IMG/VR virus record: IMGVR_UViG_3300010151_000040
Location: 1-38,351 of that record
DNA: 38,351 nucleotides
Source: a virus
Reading direction: 5' to 3' (one strand)
Positions 1 to 6,877 of this stretch are shown here, in pieces. Numbering within the stretch: position 1 is the stretch's first letter; each line of letters starts with the position of its first letter. The notes under the pieces were generated by a model. It saw only the letters and a program-made list of their open reading frames with translations, was not told the DNA's origin and searched no databases. A program made the position numbers and the translations under genes.

Positions 1-66
1 ATCTTGTAATGAGTCTAGAAATTTAGTTACTGACTCTAGCATATCTAAAGAATAATCGATAATCAC
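1..66 (-). CDS. Small acidic protein, 3' end cut by window edge (left copy)
   Basis: The GTG at 66-64 overlaps the TAG stop of the upstream gene by one base (TAGTG), after a GGAGGGTG ribosome binding site. The 22 visible codons read VIIDYSLDMLESVTKFLDSL and on, and match exactly the start of the complete copy at 38012-38143. The gene runs off the left edge. Function unknown; the overlap shows translational coupling to the gene at 66-368. Confidence 0.5.
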   Translation of the reverse strand, partial: MIIDYSLDMLESVTKFLDSLQD

Positions 67-274
67 TATTTCACCCTCCTTAATTTTAATTGTTCTTTAA
101 ATTTAAACAATTGATCGGTCAATGAATTGTTAACATCTAAAATCAGATCTTTATCTTGCGCCATGTCTTTCAATTCTCCAAAATGAGTATCGGAAATTTG
201 AAAATTAATATCATTAATCGAGTCATTTATGCTAGATAATTCACTAGAATAGTTAAACAAGATCGCGTGTTCTA
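1..274. repeat. Left copy of imperfect terminal direct repeat
   Basis: Aligns without gaps to 38078-38351 with 13 mismatches in 274 bases (about 95% identity, counted by hand). All mismatches lie between positions 77 and 201; the first 76 and last 73 bases are identical. The repeat covers the start of a small GTG-initiated gene and most of the gene at 66-368. The simplest reading is that the contig closes on itself through two strain variants. A real tandem duplication is the alternative. Confidence 0.9.
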
Positions 275-368
275 AACTATTCAATTGAATATCATTTAGC
301 TCATCAACAAGCTTTGAAATTTCTTCTAAATTTCTACGTATTTTTGATTTAGTACTAGGAGTAATCAT
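66..368 (-). CDS. Hypothetical 100-aa helical early protein
   Basis: No family recognised. The protein is charged and predicted mostly alpha-helical, with heptad-like leucines and isoleucines (LEEISKLVDELNDI near residues 14-27), so a coiled coil is likely. It has no cysteines and no membrane segment. It is the first minus-strand gene next to the divergent control region 369-634 and is followed, with a one-base overlap, by a GTG-started gene. A second, diverged copy starts beyond the right edge of the window (38143-38351). In the 64 residues shared by the two copies, 7 differ (for example Q/E, F/L, R/G), mostly conservatively. Confidence 0.6.
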   Translation of the reverse strand: MITPSTKSKIRRNLEEISKLVDELNDIQLNSLEHAILFNYSSELSSINDSINDINFQISDTHFGELKDMAQDKDLILDVNNSLTDQLFKFKEQLKLRRVK

Positions 369-384
369 TTTTATTCTCGCTTTC

Positions 385-410
385 GAGCCTTTGGCTCTTT
401 ATTTTTTTTG
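385..410 (+). terminator. Weak terminator-like hairpin
   Basis: GAGCC at 385-389 pairs with GGCTC at 393-397 around a TTT loop and is followed by TTTATTTTTTTTG. This has the form of a rho-independent terminator for plus-strand transcripts, yet no plus-strand gene lies upstream. It may block antisense reading from the early block, or be a leader element. The stem is only 5 bp. Confidence 0.35.
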
Positions 411-547
411 TTTACTTTATTTTTGATTCGGTTCTGTGACCGACCATTAAATATAGAGCTTTTTTTAGGTTATTTCCTAGCTATTTCTAGAGGGTGGCGA
501 GAGGGGAAAATGAGAAATCCAGGGAGGGAGTATCCCTGACATAGAAA

Positions 548-634
548 AACGTAAAAACAACGTTTATAATAATGTTGAAATTACATAATGTTAAAAATAT
601 ATAGATTAACGTTTAAATTAACGTAAATTAACGT
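548..634. promoter_or_regulatory. AACGT box array upstream of terS
   Basis: AACGT occurs five times, ending at 552, 563, 612, 624 and 634. The last three are the longer ATTAACGT (605-612, 617-624, 627-634), spaced 12 and 10 bases, close to one helical turn. The last box abuts the terS ATG. Such phased boxes suggest a protein-binding site: an operator for the late operon, or a recognition site for the small terminase. No Shine-Dalgarno sequence is visible between the boxes and the ATG. Confidence 0.5.
575..603 (+). promoter_or_regulatory. Candidate late promoter
   Basis: TTGAAA (575-580), a 17-base spacer and TATATA (598-603) form a sigma70-like promoter pointing into terS. Transcription would start near 610, inside the ATTAACGT array. 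Another TATAAT at 565-570 could serve as an alternative -10 box. Inferred from sequence only. Confidence 0.4.
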
Positions 635-1312
635 ATGGATAAACTTAAAAGAACTAATGGTCTACTTAAAAAGCAGACTGCAATAGAAATAATAGCAAGT
701 AACATTGGTGTTGATCAAAAGATAGTAGCAGAAAAGATAGGAATATCTACTCCAACTATGAGGTCATGGCTTTCTGATCCTGATTTTATTGAAGATATAT
801 ATACAAGATACATGGAGATAGCAGGTTTTGAAATTCCTTCAGTAATTCAAGCAACTATTGGTGAGGCAAAGAGAGGTAATGTTCATGCTGCAAGACTCAT
901 ATTAGAGCATTTTGGCAAATTAGAAAATAAATTAAAGATACAAGTTGAAAGTAATTTTGAAAAGTTTATGAAATCTGATGCAAAGGAGGCAGAGTTTTTT
1001 GAAGTTACAAATGAGCAGAGTGAGACCTTAGATTTACTTTCAGAGCATGTAGGAACTAAAATAAAATTACCTGAGAGAGATAATTCTAACAATGATCCTG
1101 ATGAACGTAGAAAACAGGAGAAAAAACGTTTAAATAGTAGAATTAGCACATATAATCGTGCAAAACGTTCAATTGATAAGAAGAAACAAAATGAAAGATA
1201 TGCAGTTCGTCAAAGAGCTTCTAAAGTTGGCTTAGATTTATTACCTCCCGGAAGACATACTAAAACTGTTAGAGATGAATGGATGAAAAAACTAGAAGAA
1301 TTGGAAAAATAA
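635..1312 (+). CDS. terS: Terminase small subunit-like DNA-binding protein
   Basis: The first 60 residues form a helix-turn-helix (GVDQKIVAEKIGISTPTMRS, about residues 25-44). A middle segment follows (IPSVIQATIGEAKRGNVHAA, about 68-87) typical of phage small terminase proteins, in which a repeat-like helical part precedes oligomerisation. The C-terminal 90 residues are strongly basic (RRKQEKKRL, KKKQNERY). It would recognise phage DNA and load it on TerL. Position before terL and at the start of the late block supports this. The ATG has no visible Shine-Dalgarno sequence and directly follows an ATTAACGT box; an in-frame TAA at 629-631 rules out a longer start. The assignment rests on domain pattern and synteny. 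Confidence 0.7.
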   Translation: MDKLKRTNGLLKKQTAIEIIASNIGVDQKIVAEKIGISTPTMRSWLSDPDFIEDIYTRYMEIAGFEIPSVIQATIGEAKRGNVHAARLILEHFGKLENKLKIQVESNFEKFMKSDAKEAEFFEVTNEQSETLDLLSEHVGTKIKLPERDNSNNDPDERRKQEKKRLNSRISTYNRAKRSIDKKKQNERYAVRQRASKVGLDLLPPGRHTKTVRDEWMKKLEELEK

Positions 1313-1353
1313 AATTCATAAAGACTCTTATTCTTTTTTTAATTATTTAAAAC

Positions 1354-1403
1354 ATATATTATATTATATATTATATATATTATATATATATATTATTAAT
1401 ATA
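1354..1403. repeat. Pure A/T dinucleotide-rich tract
   Basis: Fifty bases of only A and T, made of runs of TATATA and ATTATA, lie between terS and the next small gene. The tract is largely self-complementary, so it could form a cruciform or a weak RNA hairpin. A similar tract lies inside the exonuclease gene near 31200-31235. The rest of the 129-bp gap (1313-1441) holds nothing else I can name. Confidence 0.6.
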
Positions 1404-1441
1404 GCAGGATTTTTCAAAAAAACAAGGATTATTTTAATAAA

Positions 1442-1594
1442 ATGATGAAATTTGTAATATTTTCGATGTTATTAACACCAAATGATAGTAATATTTACCC
1501 CATGCCTCCATCAAATGAAATAGAAGTAGATGTATCTAGACGTAGAGGCAAAGGAAACAGAGGAAAACGTAGAGGTGGAGGTGGTTTAAGATAA
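1442..1594 (+). CDS. Small basic RGG-rich peptide (50 aa)
   Basis: An open frame between terS and terL that is not an overlap of another gene. The N-terminal dozen residues are hydrophobic (MKFVIFSMLL). The C-terminus is rich in Arg and Gly (RRRGKGNRGKRRGGGGLR). Internal ATGs at 1466 and 1502 are alternative starts; no strong ribosome binding site precedes 1442. The tail resembles nucleic-acid-binding RGG tracts, so a role with DNA or RNA during packaging is possible but unproven. It ends four bases before the terL start. Confidence 0.4.
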   Translation: MMKFVIFSMLLTPNDSNIYPMPPSNEIEVDVSRRRGKGNRGKRRGGGGLR

Positions 1595-1597
1595 TAT

Positions 1598-2938
1598 ATG
1601 CTAACATCTCAACTAGATCAGTCTAAAGTTTGGGAGTTTAAGAAGAAATGGTTTAATTTTACGAACTATGTTCCTCATAGTGGTCAAGAGAAACTACATT
1701 TCCCAGATAAAAGAGCTAGATTTACCGTTGCTGTATGTGGAAGAAGATGGGGCAAGTCTGTATCTGCCTCCAAAGAGATAGAAATTATGCTGAATATCCC
1801 TAAGACTAGGTCTTGGGTAGTAGCTCCAACCTATCAAACTGCTGAAAAAGTATTTAGAGAAGTTTGGCATAGTATTATTCAAAATCGTGATCCTGAAAAA
1901 AACCTACCAACAAGAAGAGCATCTTATAAAGATATGTATATCGAGACTGCTACAGGCTCTATCTTTGAAGCAAAGTCAGCAGATAATCCAAATTCTCTAG
2001 TTGGAGAAGGTTTAGATTTACTTATTCTTGATGAGGTTGCTAAACAAAAGAAAGTTGTATGGGAAATGTATCTAAGACCTACTCTTTCTGACAGAAAAGG
2101 CAAAGCAATTTTTATTACTACACCTGAAGGATACAATTGGGTATATGATTTATATTTGAAAGGACAGACAGATGAAGAATGGCTCTCTTTTAACTCGCCT
2201 TCTTGGGAAAATCAGTTCGCTTACCCTCAAGGCTTGGAAGATTCTGATCTCATTGAAGCAAAAAGGAATCTCTCGCCTGAAGTCTATGAGCAGGAGTATG
2301 GGGCAAAGTTTACCAGTTTCGCAGGTCGTGTATACTCTTTTGAAAGAGATATCGATATGGGGAACTTTAGTTATAATCCTGATTTTCCAACTTATTGCTC
2401 TATCGACTTTGGCTATAGGATGCCTGCTGTCGGATGGTTTCAAACTAATATGGTCGAAGGTCACTGGCATATTAACATCATAGATGAAATCATTCATCAG
2501 GAGAATATAAAAACAGATGAGCTTGTTAAACAGATTAAGCAGCGACCTTATAACGTTCAAACTTACTTTGGAGATCCAGCAGGAAAATCGGTCCAGGGAC
2601 AAAGTGGTTTGGGAGATATAGAAATCTTTCGTAAATTTGGAATAGGTATACGCTCTATTAGAGACAGGGTAAGTACCAACATTGCATCAGGAGTCTCTCA
2701 CGTTAGAGGTTTTATAGAGAATGCTAATGGAGAAAGATTCGTTCATTTAGATCATAAATGTAAAGGACTAGCAGAAGACTTTGAAAATTACCGTTACCCA
2801 GAGCATAAAGAGGGATCAAACTTGAAGTTAGACCCTGTAAAAGATGGCTACCATGACCATGGTATGGATATGGTTAGGTATTTCTTTATTAATAGATTTC
2901 CAATCCGAAACACTAAACTGAGGCTAGAACCGAGATGA
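1598..2938 (+). CDS. terL: Terminase large subunit (packaging ATPase-nuclease)
   Basis: The motor that cuts concatemeric DNA and pumps it into the prohead through the portal. At 446 residues it is a full-length two-domain terminase. The N-terminal ATPase domain shows Walker A CGRRWGKS (47-54), an adenine-side VVAPTYQ (74-80), Walker B LLILDE (141-146) and the coupling segment FITTPEG. The C-terminal RNase H-like nuclease shows the acidic residues expected in CSIDFGY, TYFGDPAG and HDHGMDMVR. It overlaps the portal start by four bases (ATGAGC within the stop). Confidence 0.95.
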   Translation: MLTSQLDQSKVWEFKKKWFNFTNYVPHSGQEKLHFPDKRARFTVAVCGRRWGKSVSASKEIEIMLNIPKTRSWVVAPTYQTAEKVFREVWHSIIQNRDPEKNLPTRRASYKDMYIETATGSIFEAKSADNPNSLVGEGLDLLILDEVAKQKKVVWEMYLRPTLSDRKGKAIFITTPEGYNWVYDLYLKGQTDEEWLSFNSPSWENQFAYPQGLEDSDLIEAKRNLSPEVYEQEYGAKFTSFAGRVYSFERDIDMGNFSYNPDFPTYCSIDFGYRMPAVGWFQTNMVEGHWHINIIDEIIHQENIKTDELVKQIKQRPYNVQTYFGDPAGKSVQGQSGLGDIEIFRKFGIGIRSIRDRVSTNIASGVSHVRGFIENANGERFVHLDHKCKGLAEDFENYRYPEHKEGSNLKLDPVKDGYHDHGMDMVRYFFINRFPIRNTKLRLEPR

Positions 2939-4275
2939 GCTATGCAGAAGATATTATAAGACAAGCGGTCAAAGATAAAAAATTAGATAATTCAAGAGGA
3001 AGAAGAAGGCATATTGAAAAGCTCTTAGATTATTATACAGGAACTGATACTTGGAAATATATTGCAGGTAGAGAGGGGAACTATTTTGATTCTCAATCTT
3101 TTAATGAAGTCCCTCCTTACAATATGAACCTTACTAAAAAATTTGTTGACAAGAAATCAAGAATTTATACACTTTCTCCAAATCGTGACCTTGGAAACAA
3201 AAGTTCAAATAAATTATACGATGGACTATTGTTTTATAAAAATCTTAGAATGAAGCATATCGAGAGGATGACTAATTTAATTGGAACACCTGCAGTTCGT
3301 GTTATGTGGGAAGAAGATGAGAATAAAAAATGTTTTGAATATCGTGTAGTGTACTATTACGATGCTTATTTTTCTCCAAATAATCCTTATACTCCTACTG
3401 CAATTATTTATCCAATTTTAAATCCTACGCAGCAAGTTGATTATTCAGACCCACCGGAATTTTCCTATTGGGACAGTCAGGTAAATATAATTTATAATGA
3501 ACATGGAAATATAAAAGAAGAATATCCAAATCCTTATGGAGTATTGCCATTTGTGTTTCCAAGAGATACAGAACAAATTGACGATTTTTACGGAGAAGGC
3601 TCGACAGATGTCGTTGCTACCAATGAACATTTGAATATTCTAATGACTGAGCTTATGCTAGGTCTAAGATTTCAGATGTTCGGACAATCCTGGGCATCTG
3701 GTGTCTACGAGGATCAGCCGATTGCCAGAGTTGGCTCTGATAAGCTGATCAACTTACCTGTTGATGGTCGATTCGGTATAGAGTCCCCAGGAGGCGATCC
3801 TCAAAAAGTATTAGAAATTGCTAAAGGTATGATTGAAATGTTAGCAATCTCAAAACATATGTATGTAACATTTGATTCTAATCAAGATAGACCTTCTTCC
3901 GGTCTTGCTCTTCGCATCAAAGACTTTGAGTTCGTAGAAGATTATAAAGATGATATAGAAACTTGGAGAATCTTTGAAAACGATTTATACAAGTTAGAGA
4001 AAATTATAGCAGAAATAAATGATGTTAATCTTCCTGATAAATTTTCAGTAGATTTTAAAGAACCTGAATATCCTCGTTCAATTAGTGAACAAATCCAAAA
4101 AGATGATTGGGAATTATCTAACGGATTGCTTACATTAGAAGAGATTCTAAAGCGTAATAATTCAGATTTATCTTTAGAACAGGCAAGAGAAATTATAGCT
4201 AAAAATAAAGAATCCATAGAGCCAAAAGAAGAGGATATTATAGAACAGGATGTCAGAAGCGAAGGAAAGAATTAG
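2935..4275 (+). CDS. Portal protein (SPP1 gp6-like type)
   Basis: The dodecameric ring at the capsid vertex through which DNA enters and leaves. At 446 residues it has usual portal length. The N-terminal part (RRRHIEKLLDYYTGTDTW and the following NLTKKFVDKKSRIYTLSPNR) and the central QPIARVGSDKLINLPV segment fit the gp6-like portal family. The C-terminus is acidic (KEEDIIEQDVRSEGK), as often seen. It starts inside the terL stop and overlaps the next gene by 26 bases, giving a tight packaging module. Confidence 0.88.
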   Translation: MSYAEDIIRQAVKDKKLDNSRGRRRHIEKLLDYYTGTDTWKYIAGREGNYFDSQSFNEVPPYNMNLTKKFVDKKSRIYTLSPNRDLGNKSSNKLYDGLLFYKNLRMKHIERMTNLIGTPAVRVMWEEDENKKCFEYRVVYYYDAYFSPNNPYTPTAIIYPILNPTQQVDYSDPPEFSYWDSQVNIIYNEHGNIKEEYPNPYGVLPFVFPRDTEQIDDFYGEGSTDVVATNEHLNILMTELMLGLRFQMFGQSWASGVYEDQPIARVGSDKLINLPVDGRFGIESPGGDPQKVLEIAKGMIEMLAISKHMYVTFDSNQDRPSSGLALRIKDFEFVEDYKDDIETWRIFENDLYKLEKIIAEINDVNLPDKFSVDFKEPEYPRSISEQIQKDDWELSNGLLTLEEILKRNNSDLSLEQAREIIAKNKESIEPKEEDIIEQDVRSEGKN

Positions 4276-4723
4276 ATGGGAACAGGCATTTAAAGATGCC
4301 TTGCAAGAAATTGCAACTGGTACTGAAGCTAGTATCTTAAAAGCCTTTGATAGTGAACATGGCTATAATTCAAAAGGTGTTAAAGTAGCTTGGCCGGAAT
4401 TAAATACTGAATATGTAATCAATAGCCCTCCTAGGGGTAGAGGTGGGTCAGCACATCCTATATTATTTGTCAAAGGAGACCTCCGATCCTCTATTAAAGC
4501 AGTTGTTGAAGGATGGGTTCTTAGCACAGATGTTACTAGCCAAAAAATGAAACCTAGAGGTAAAGGCTCTATATCTGTTGCAGAAATTTCTTCTATTCTA
4601 CATGGAGGAAGACCTCATACAAATCCATCTTCAGATTGGATAGAAGGTTCTCAAAATATAGAAGATATTTTTGAAAAACATCTTAAACAAGCATATAATG
4701 ATATTCTTGAAGGGAATATATAA
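4250..4723 (+). CDS. Virion morphogenesis protein, neck or tail-completion like
   Basis: A 157-residue protein with the pattern of phage virion morphogenesis or tail-completion proteins (Mu gpG / P2 gpS-like). It has a helical N-terminus, then PPRGRGG...HPILFVKGDLRSSI (about 61-84), a beta-rich middle and ISSILHGGRPHTNPSSDWI near the end. In that family such proteins mature the head or complete the head-tail joint. The place between portal and scaffold matches Mu-like head modules. The start overlaps the portal end by 26 bases. Moderate certainty; no catalytic motif is expected. Confidence 0.5.
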   Translation: MSEAKERIRWEQAFKDALQEIATGTEASILKAFDSEHGYNSKGVKVAWPELNTEYVINSPPRGRGGSAHPILFVKGDLRSSIKAVVEGWVLSTDVTSQKMKPRGKGSISVAEISSILHGGRPHTNPSSDWIEGSQNIEDIFEKHLKQAYNDILEGNI

Positions 4724-4737
4724 AACAAGGGAGCATT

Positions 4738-4917
4738 ATGACTAAAAAAGATATGAAGAAAATAGAAGAATTAGTTAAAGAGATATTAGACGATATGCTA
4801 TATGAAGTAGAGCCATTAGAAGTACAAAGCTATGGTGATACAACGTTTTCTGTAACAGTATTACAGGAAATGGAGGCATATCTAGGACATGAAATAGACT
4901 TTATGGCAATTTCCTAG
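4738..4917 (+). CDS. Hypothetical 59-aa acidic protein
   Basis: An open frame with a good ribosome binding site (AAGGGAGCATT-ATG) in the gap between the morphogenesis and scaffold genes. The protein is acidic and helical at the N-terminus (MTKKDMKKIEELVKEILDDM), then beta-like. No family recognised; conserved position would support a structural or assembly role. It was too short for a standard length cut-off but fills an otherwise empty 250-bp stretch. Confidence 0.55.
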   Translation: MTKKDMKKIEELVKEILDDMLYEVEPLEVQSYGDTTFSVTVLQEMEAYLGHEIDFMAIS

Positions 4918-4973
4918 TTGCATAGTATTTCTAGAATAGTTTAACTTTACCACGAAAAAAACCAGGAGAAATT

Positions 4974-5507
4974 ATGACAGAAGAAGGAGTTCAGATGAAC
5001 GAAGAAACAAAGTCAGTACAGGAAAGTACGCCTGAGATTCAAGATGAATCTGTTGATTATAAAGCACTCTATCTTGACGAAGTGCAGAACGCAAAAAAAC
5101 TTCGCAAGAGAGCGCAGGATGCAGAGACAACAATTCAAGAAACTACGAAGATACAGGAAACTCAAAAAGTCAAACAAATGAAAGAGCAGGATAAATATAA
5201 GGAATTATATGAATCTGTTGCTCCATTTAAAGACAAATGGGAATCTCATGAGTCTAAGCGTAGAGAAACGTTGCTCTCAAAGCTGCCAGAGGAAGATAGA
5301 GAGAGTTTAGGTCAGAAAGATTTAGATACTCTCGAATATATTGTTAAATTAAAAGACGAGGCAAAGCCAGTTAATCCGCAGCATTCGCCTAACCAATCTC
5401 GCAACATAAACTCCAATAATATTAATAAAGATTGGACAAGTTTAGAGGGCGAAGAAGGTAAGAAGAATTATGAGGCGTATTTAACTGAACTCGCTAAAAA
5501 TAGATAA
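4974..5507 (+). CDS. Capsid scaffolding protein
   Basis: A 177-residue, highly charged, mostly helical protein with coiled-coil character (LYLDEVQNAKKLRKRAQDAE, about 32-51) and a Gln/Asn-rich low-complexity stretch (NPQHSPNQSRNINSNNINK, about 131-150). It ends in a short basic-acidic helix, the usual coat-binding element of scaffolds. It precedes the major capsid gene, the standard position. It would template prohead assembly and then leave. The ribosome binding site CAGGAGAAATT precedes the ATG; a second Met eight residues in is also possible. Confidence 0.7.
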   Translation: MTEEGVQMNEETKSVQESTPEIQDESVDYKALYLDEVQNAKKLRKRAQDAETTIQETTKIQETQKVKQMKEQDKYKELYESVAPFKDKWESHESKRRETLLSKLPEEDRESLGQKDLDTLEYIVKLKDEAKPVNPQHSPNQSRNINSNNINKDWTSLEGEEGKKNYEAYLTELAKNR

Positions 5508-5571
5508 TTAAAATCCTACTTGAAGGTCTTTATAGGCAGCTGATAGAGGATAAAATATAGGGAGTTAGAAA

Positions 5572-6441
5572 ATGGCAAATTTAGATAGAGCTACAGGTGC
5601 TAATTTTATACCTGAACTATGGGCAGAGCCTATTTACAAGTTTTTCACGAGACAGAATAAATTAAGAGGTTCTGTTGATGATTATAGTTCAATGGTTAAA
5701 GGGCAAGGGGATACAATTCACATCCCTAAGATTGCATTAAAAGCTGCAGTAGCAAAGGAAAATTCAACAGCAATTACCTTTGGAACAGCAGCTACAGCAG
5801 GTAAAGTTGATTTATCTATTGATAAGCATTATGTTGTCCCTGAACTGTTTGAAGATATTGCCCTTATTCAGAGCAACTTTGAACTTATTTCCAAATATAC
5901 TAAAATGATGGGTGAATCTATTGCTCGTCAAGTTGATGAAAATATGTGGGATGAGTTAGATGGCTTTCAAACAAGGCAGGATTTATCAGCAAATAATACT
6001 TTTGCAGCTAATGATTTGGAAACTACACTTGCTAATTTATATGCATCAGACTTAGAGCCTAATATGTGTTCTATGGCAGTTAATAGATTGATATTAGCTG
6101 ATATTATGCATCCTTCAAGTGGTGTTGCTAGTTACTTTGTCCGTGCTGATGCTGTTGCCGGAAGTGGGCAGGAACTTAAAACAGGTGCTGTTGGTCTGAT
6201 CTACGGCATGGATGTTTTTTATTCAAATGCAATTAGTATTGCAACAGATAATGACAAGTCTGTTGGTGCTGTTTATGTGCCAAGTGCTTGTGCATTTGCA
6301 GCCCAACAAGATGTAAGAGTCCAAGCTGATTATAGTATTGATCATCTTGGAACAAAGGTAACTGCAGATATAATCTATGGAATGAAATTACTTGATGAAT
6401 CAGGTGATTTGCGTGGTTTACAGCTAGTTAACCTTGGTTAA
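5572..6441 (+). CDS. Major capsid protein (HK97-fold)
   Basis: A 289-residue protein with the features of short coat proteins of marine siphoviruses. The N-terminus is ANFIPELWAEPIYKFF; an extended-loop-like segment DTIHIPKIALKAAVAKEN follows (about 49-66). A long spine-helix-like region (ELFEDIALIQSNFELISKYTKMM) and a C-terminal A-domain ending ADIIYGMKLLDESG follow. It builds the icosahedral shell. It follows the scaffold gene with a GGGAG ribosome binding site. A strong hairpin lies directly after its stop, compatible with high and separately tuned expression. Confidence 0.85.
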   Translation: MANLDRATGANFIPELWAEPIYKFFTRQNKLRGSVDDYSSMVKGQGDTIHIPKIALKAAVAKENSTAITFGTAATAGKVDLSIDKHYVVPELFEDIALIQSNFELISKYTKMMGESIARQVDENMWDELDGFQTRQDLSANNTFAANDLETTLANLYASDLEPNMCSMAVNRLILADIMHPSSGVASYFVRADAVAGSGQELKTGAVGLIYGMDVFYSNAISIATDNDKSVGAVYVPSACAFAAQQDVRVQADYSIDHLGTKVTADIIYGMKLLDESGDLRGLQLVNLG

Positions 6442-6459
6442 TCTTAGCGATTAATAACT

Positions 6460-6487
6460 ATAAGGGGTGGGGAAACTCACCCCTTAT
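6460..6487 (+). terminator. Strong hairpin after the major capsid gene
   Basis: ATAAGGGGTG (6460-6469) pairs perfectly over 10 bp with CACCCCTTAT (6478-6487) around an 8-base loop, 18 bases after the capsid stop. It is followed by TTATATGG, a poor U-tract, so it may be a partial terminator or an mRNA 3'-end stabiliser rather than a full stop. It raises capsid mRNA relative to downstream genes in many phages; that role here is inferred. Confidence 0.6.
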
Positions 6488-6502
6488 TTATATGGAGAAA
6501 TT

Positions 6503-6676
6503 ATGATATATTTAAAAAATTTAAATGGTCAGATCAAAGAGATGAAAGATAGGGATGCGAGAGCTATTGATTCGATGGTGGATTCAGGTAGATGGGTAAG
6601 AGTTCAAAGTATAAAAGATTCGACACCATATTCAGCCCCTAAAAAGTCTACTAAAAAAACTACTAAAAAGAAATGA
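6503..6676 (+). CDS. Small structural protein with Lys-rich tail (57 aa)
   Basis: The start is set at the ATG at 6503, preceded by TGGAGAAATT. A longer frame begins with GTG at 6467, but that codon lies inside the hairpin and lacks a binding site. The protein begins MIYLKNLNGQIKEMKDRDA and ends KKSTKKTTKKK. Short proteins of this kind commonly follow the coat gene in siphoviruses. Head-tail or decoration roles are possible, but none is proven. The stop overlaps the next ATG (ATGA). Confidence 0.55.
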   Translation: MIYLKNLNGQIKEMKDRDARAIDSMVDSGRWVRVQSIKDSTPYSAPKKSTKKTTKKK

Positions 6677-6831
6677 GAAATCCAAATGAAAATACTGTAA
6701 CAGGTCAGAATAGAGTTATTCGCAAAAAAGGCGATTTAACTGGTGTTGGTAAAGGCGACTGGTTACGAGTAGATCTTATGGATGAGCAGTATAAGAAAAA
6801 CTACGATAAGATATTTCGTAAAGAAAAGTAG
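6673..6831 (+). CDS. Hypothetical basic 52-aa protein
   Basis: The frame starts in an ATGA overlap with the preceding stop and reads MRNPNENTVTGQNRVIRKKG and on, ending YDKIFRKEK. Basic and soluble, with no cysteines or membrane segment. No family recognised. The coupling and its place right after the capsid region suggest a virion or assembly protein. A terminator-like hairpin overlaps its stop codon. Confidence 0.5.
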   Translation: MRNPNENTVTGQNRVIRKKGDLTGVGKGDWLRVDLMDEQYKKNYDKIFRKEK

Positions 6832-6846
6832 GTTAATTCTACTTTT
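6824..6846 (+). terminator. Intrinsic terminator-like hairpin before the lysis cassette
   Basis: AAAAGTAG (6824-6831) pairs with CTACTTTT (6839-6846) around GTTAATT, followed by ATTATCCCC. The stem is A/T rich, so termination may be partial. It separates the head genes from the lysis-like cassette. Confidence 0.45.
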
Positions 6847-6877
6847 ATTATCCCCTGGTAACCCTTAAATTATAACA

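Larger units (their letters stand above)
369..634. other. Divergent gene-free control region between early and late blocks
   Basis: No gene of credible length lies here; genes on each side point away from it. It holds a GAGCC-TTT-GGCTC hairpin (385-397) followed by a T-rich run, a TCGGT/ACCGA hairpin near 428-443, a G-rich stretch on the plus strand (about 490-530), a perfect CAGGGA/TCCCTG inverted repeat (520-525 with 533-538) and five AACGT boxes (548-634). Control of both blocks is expected here. A packaging or replication start site is possible because terS follows directly. Confidence 0.6.

Noticed and set aside
2150-2602. 150-codon minus-strand frame opposite terL
   Set aside because: Covers the nuclease domain of terL, whose motifs are intact; translation has no recognisable fold.
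6467-6502. Earlier GTG start for the gene ending at 6676
   Set aside because: The GTG lies within the capsid hairpin and has no binding site; the ATG at 6503 has TGGAG.
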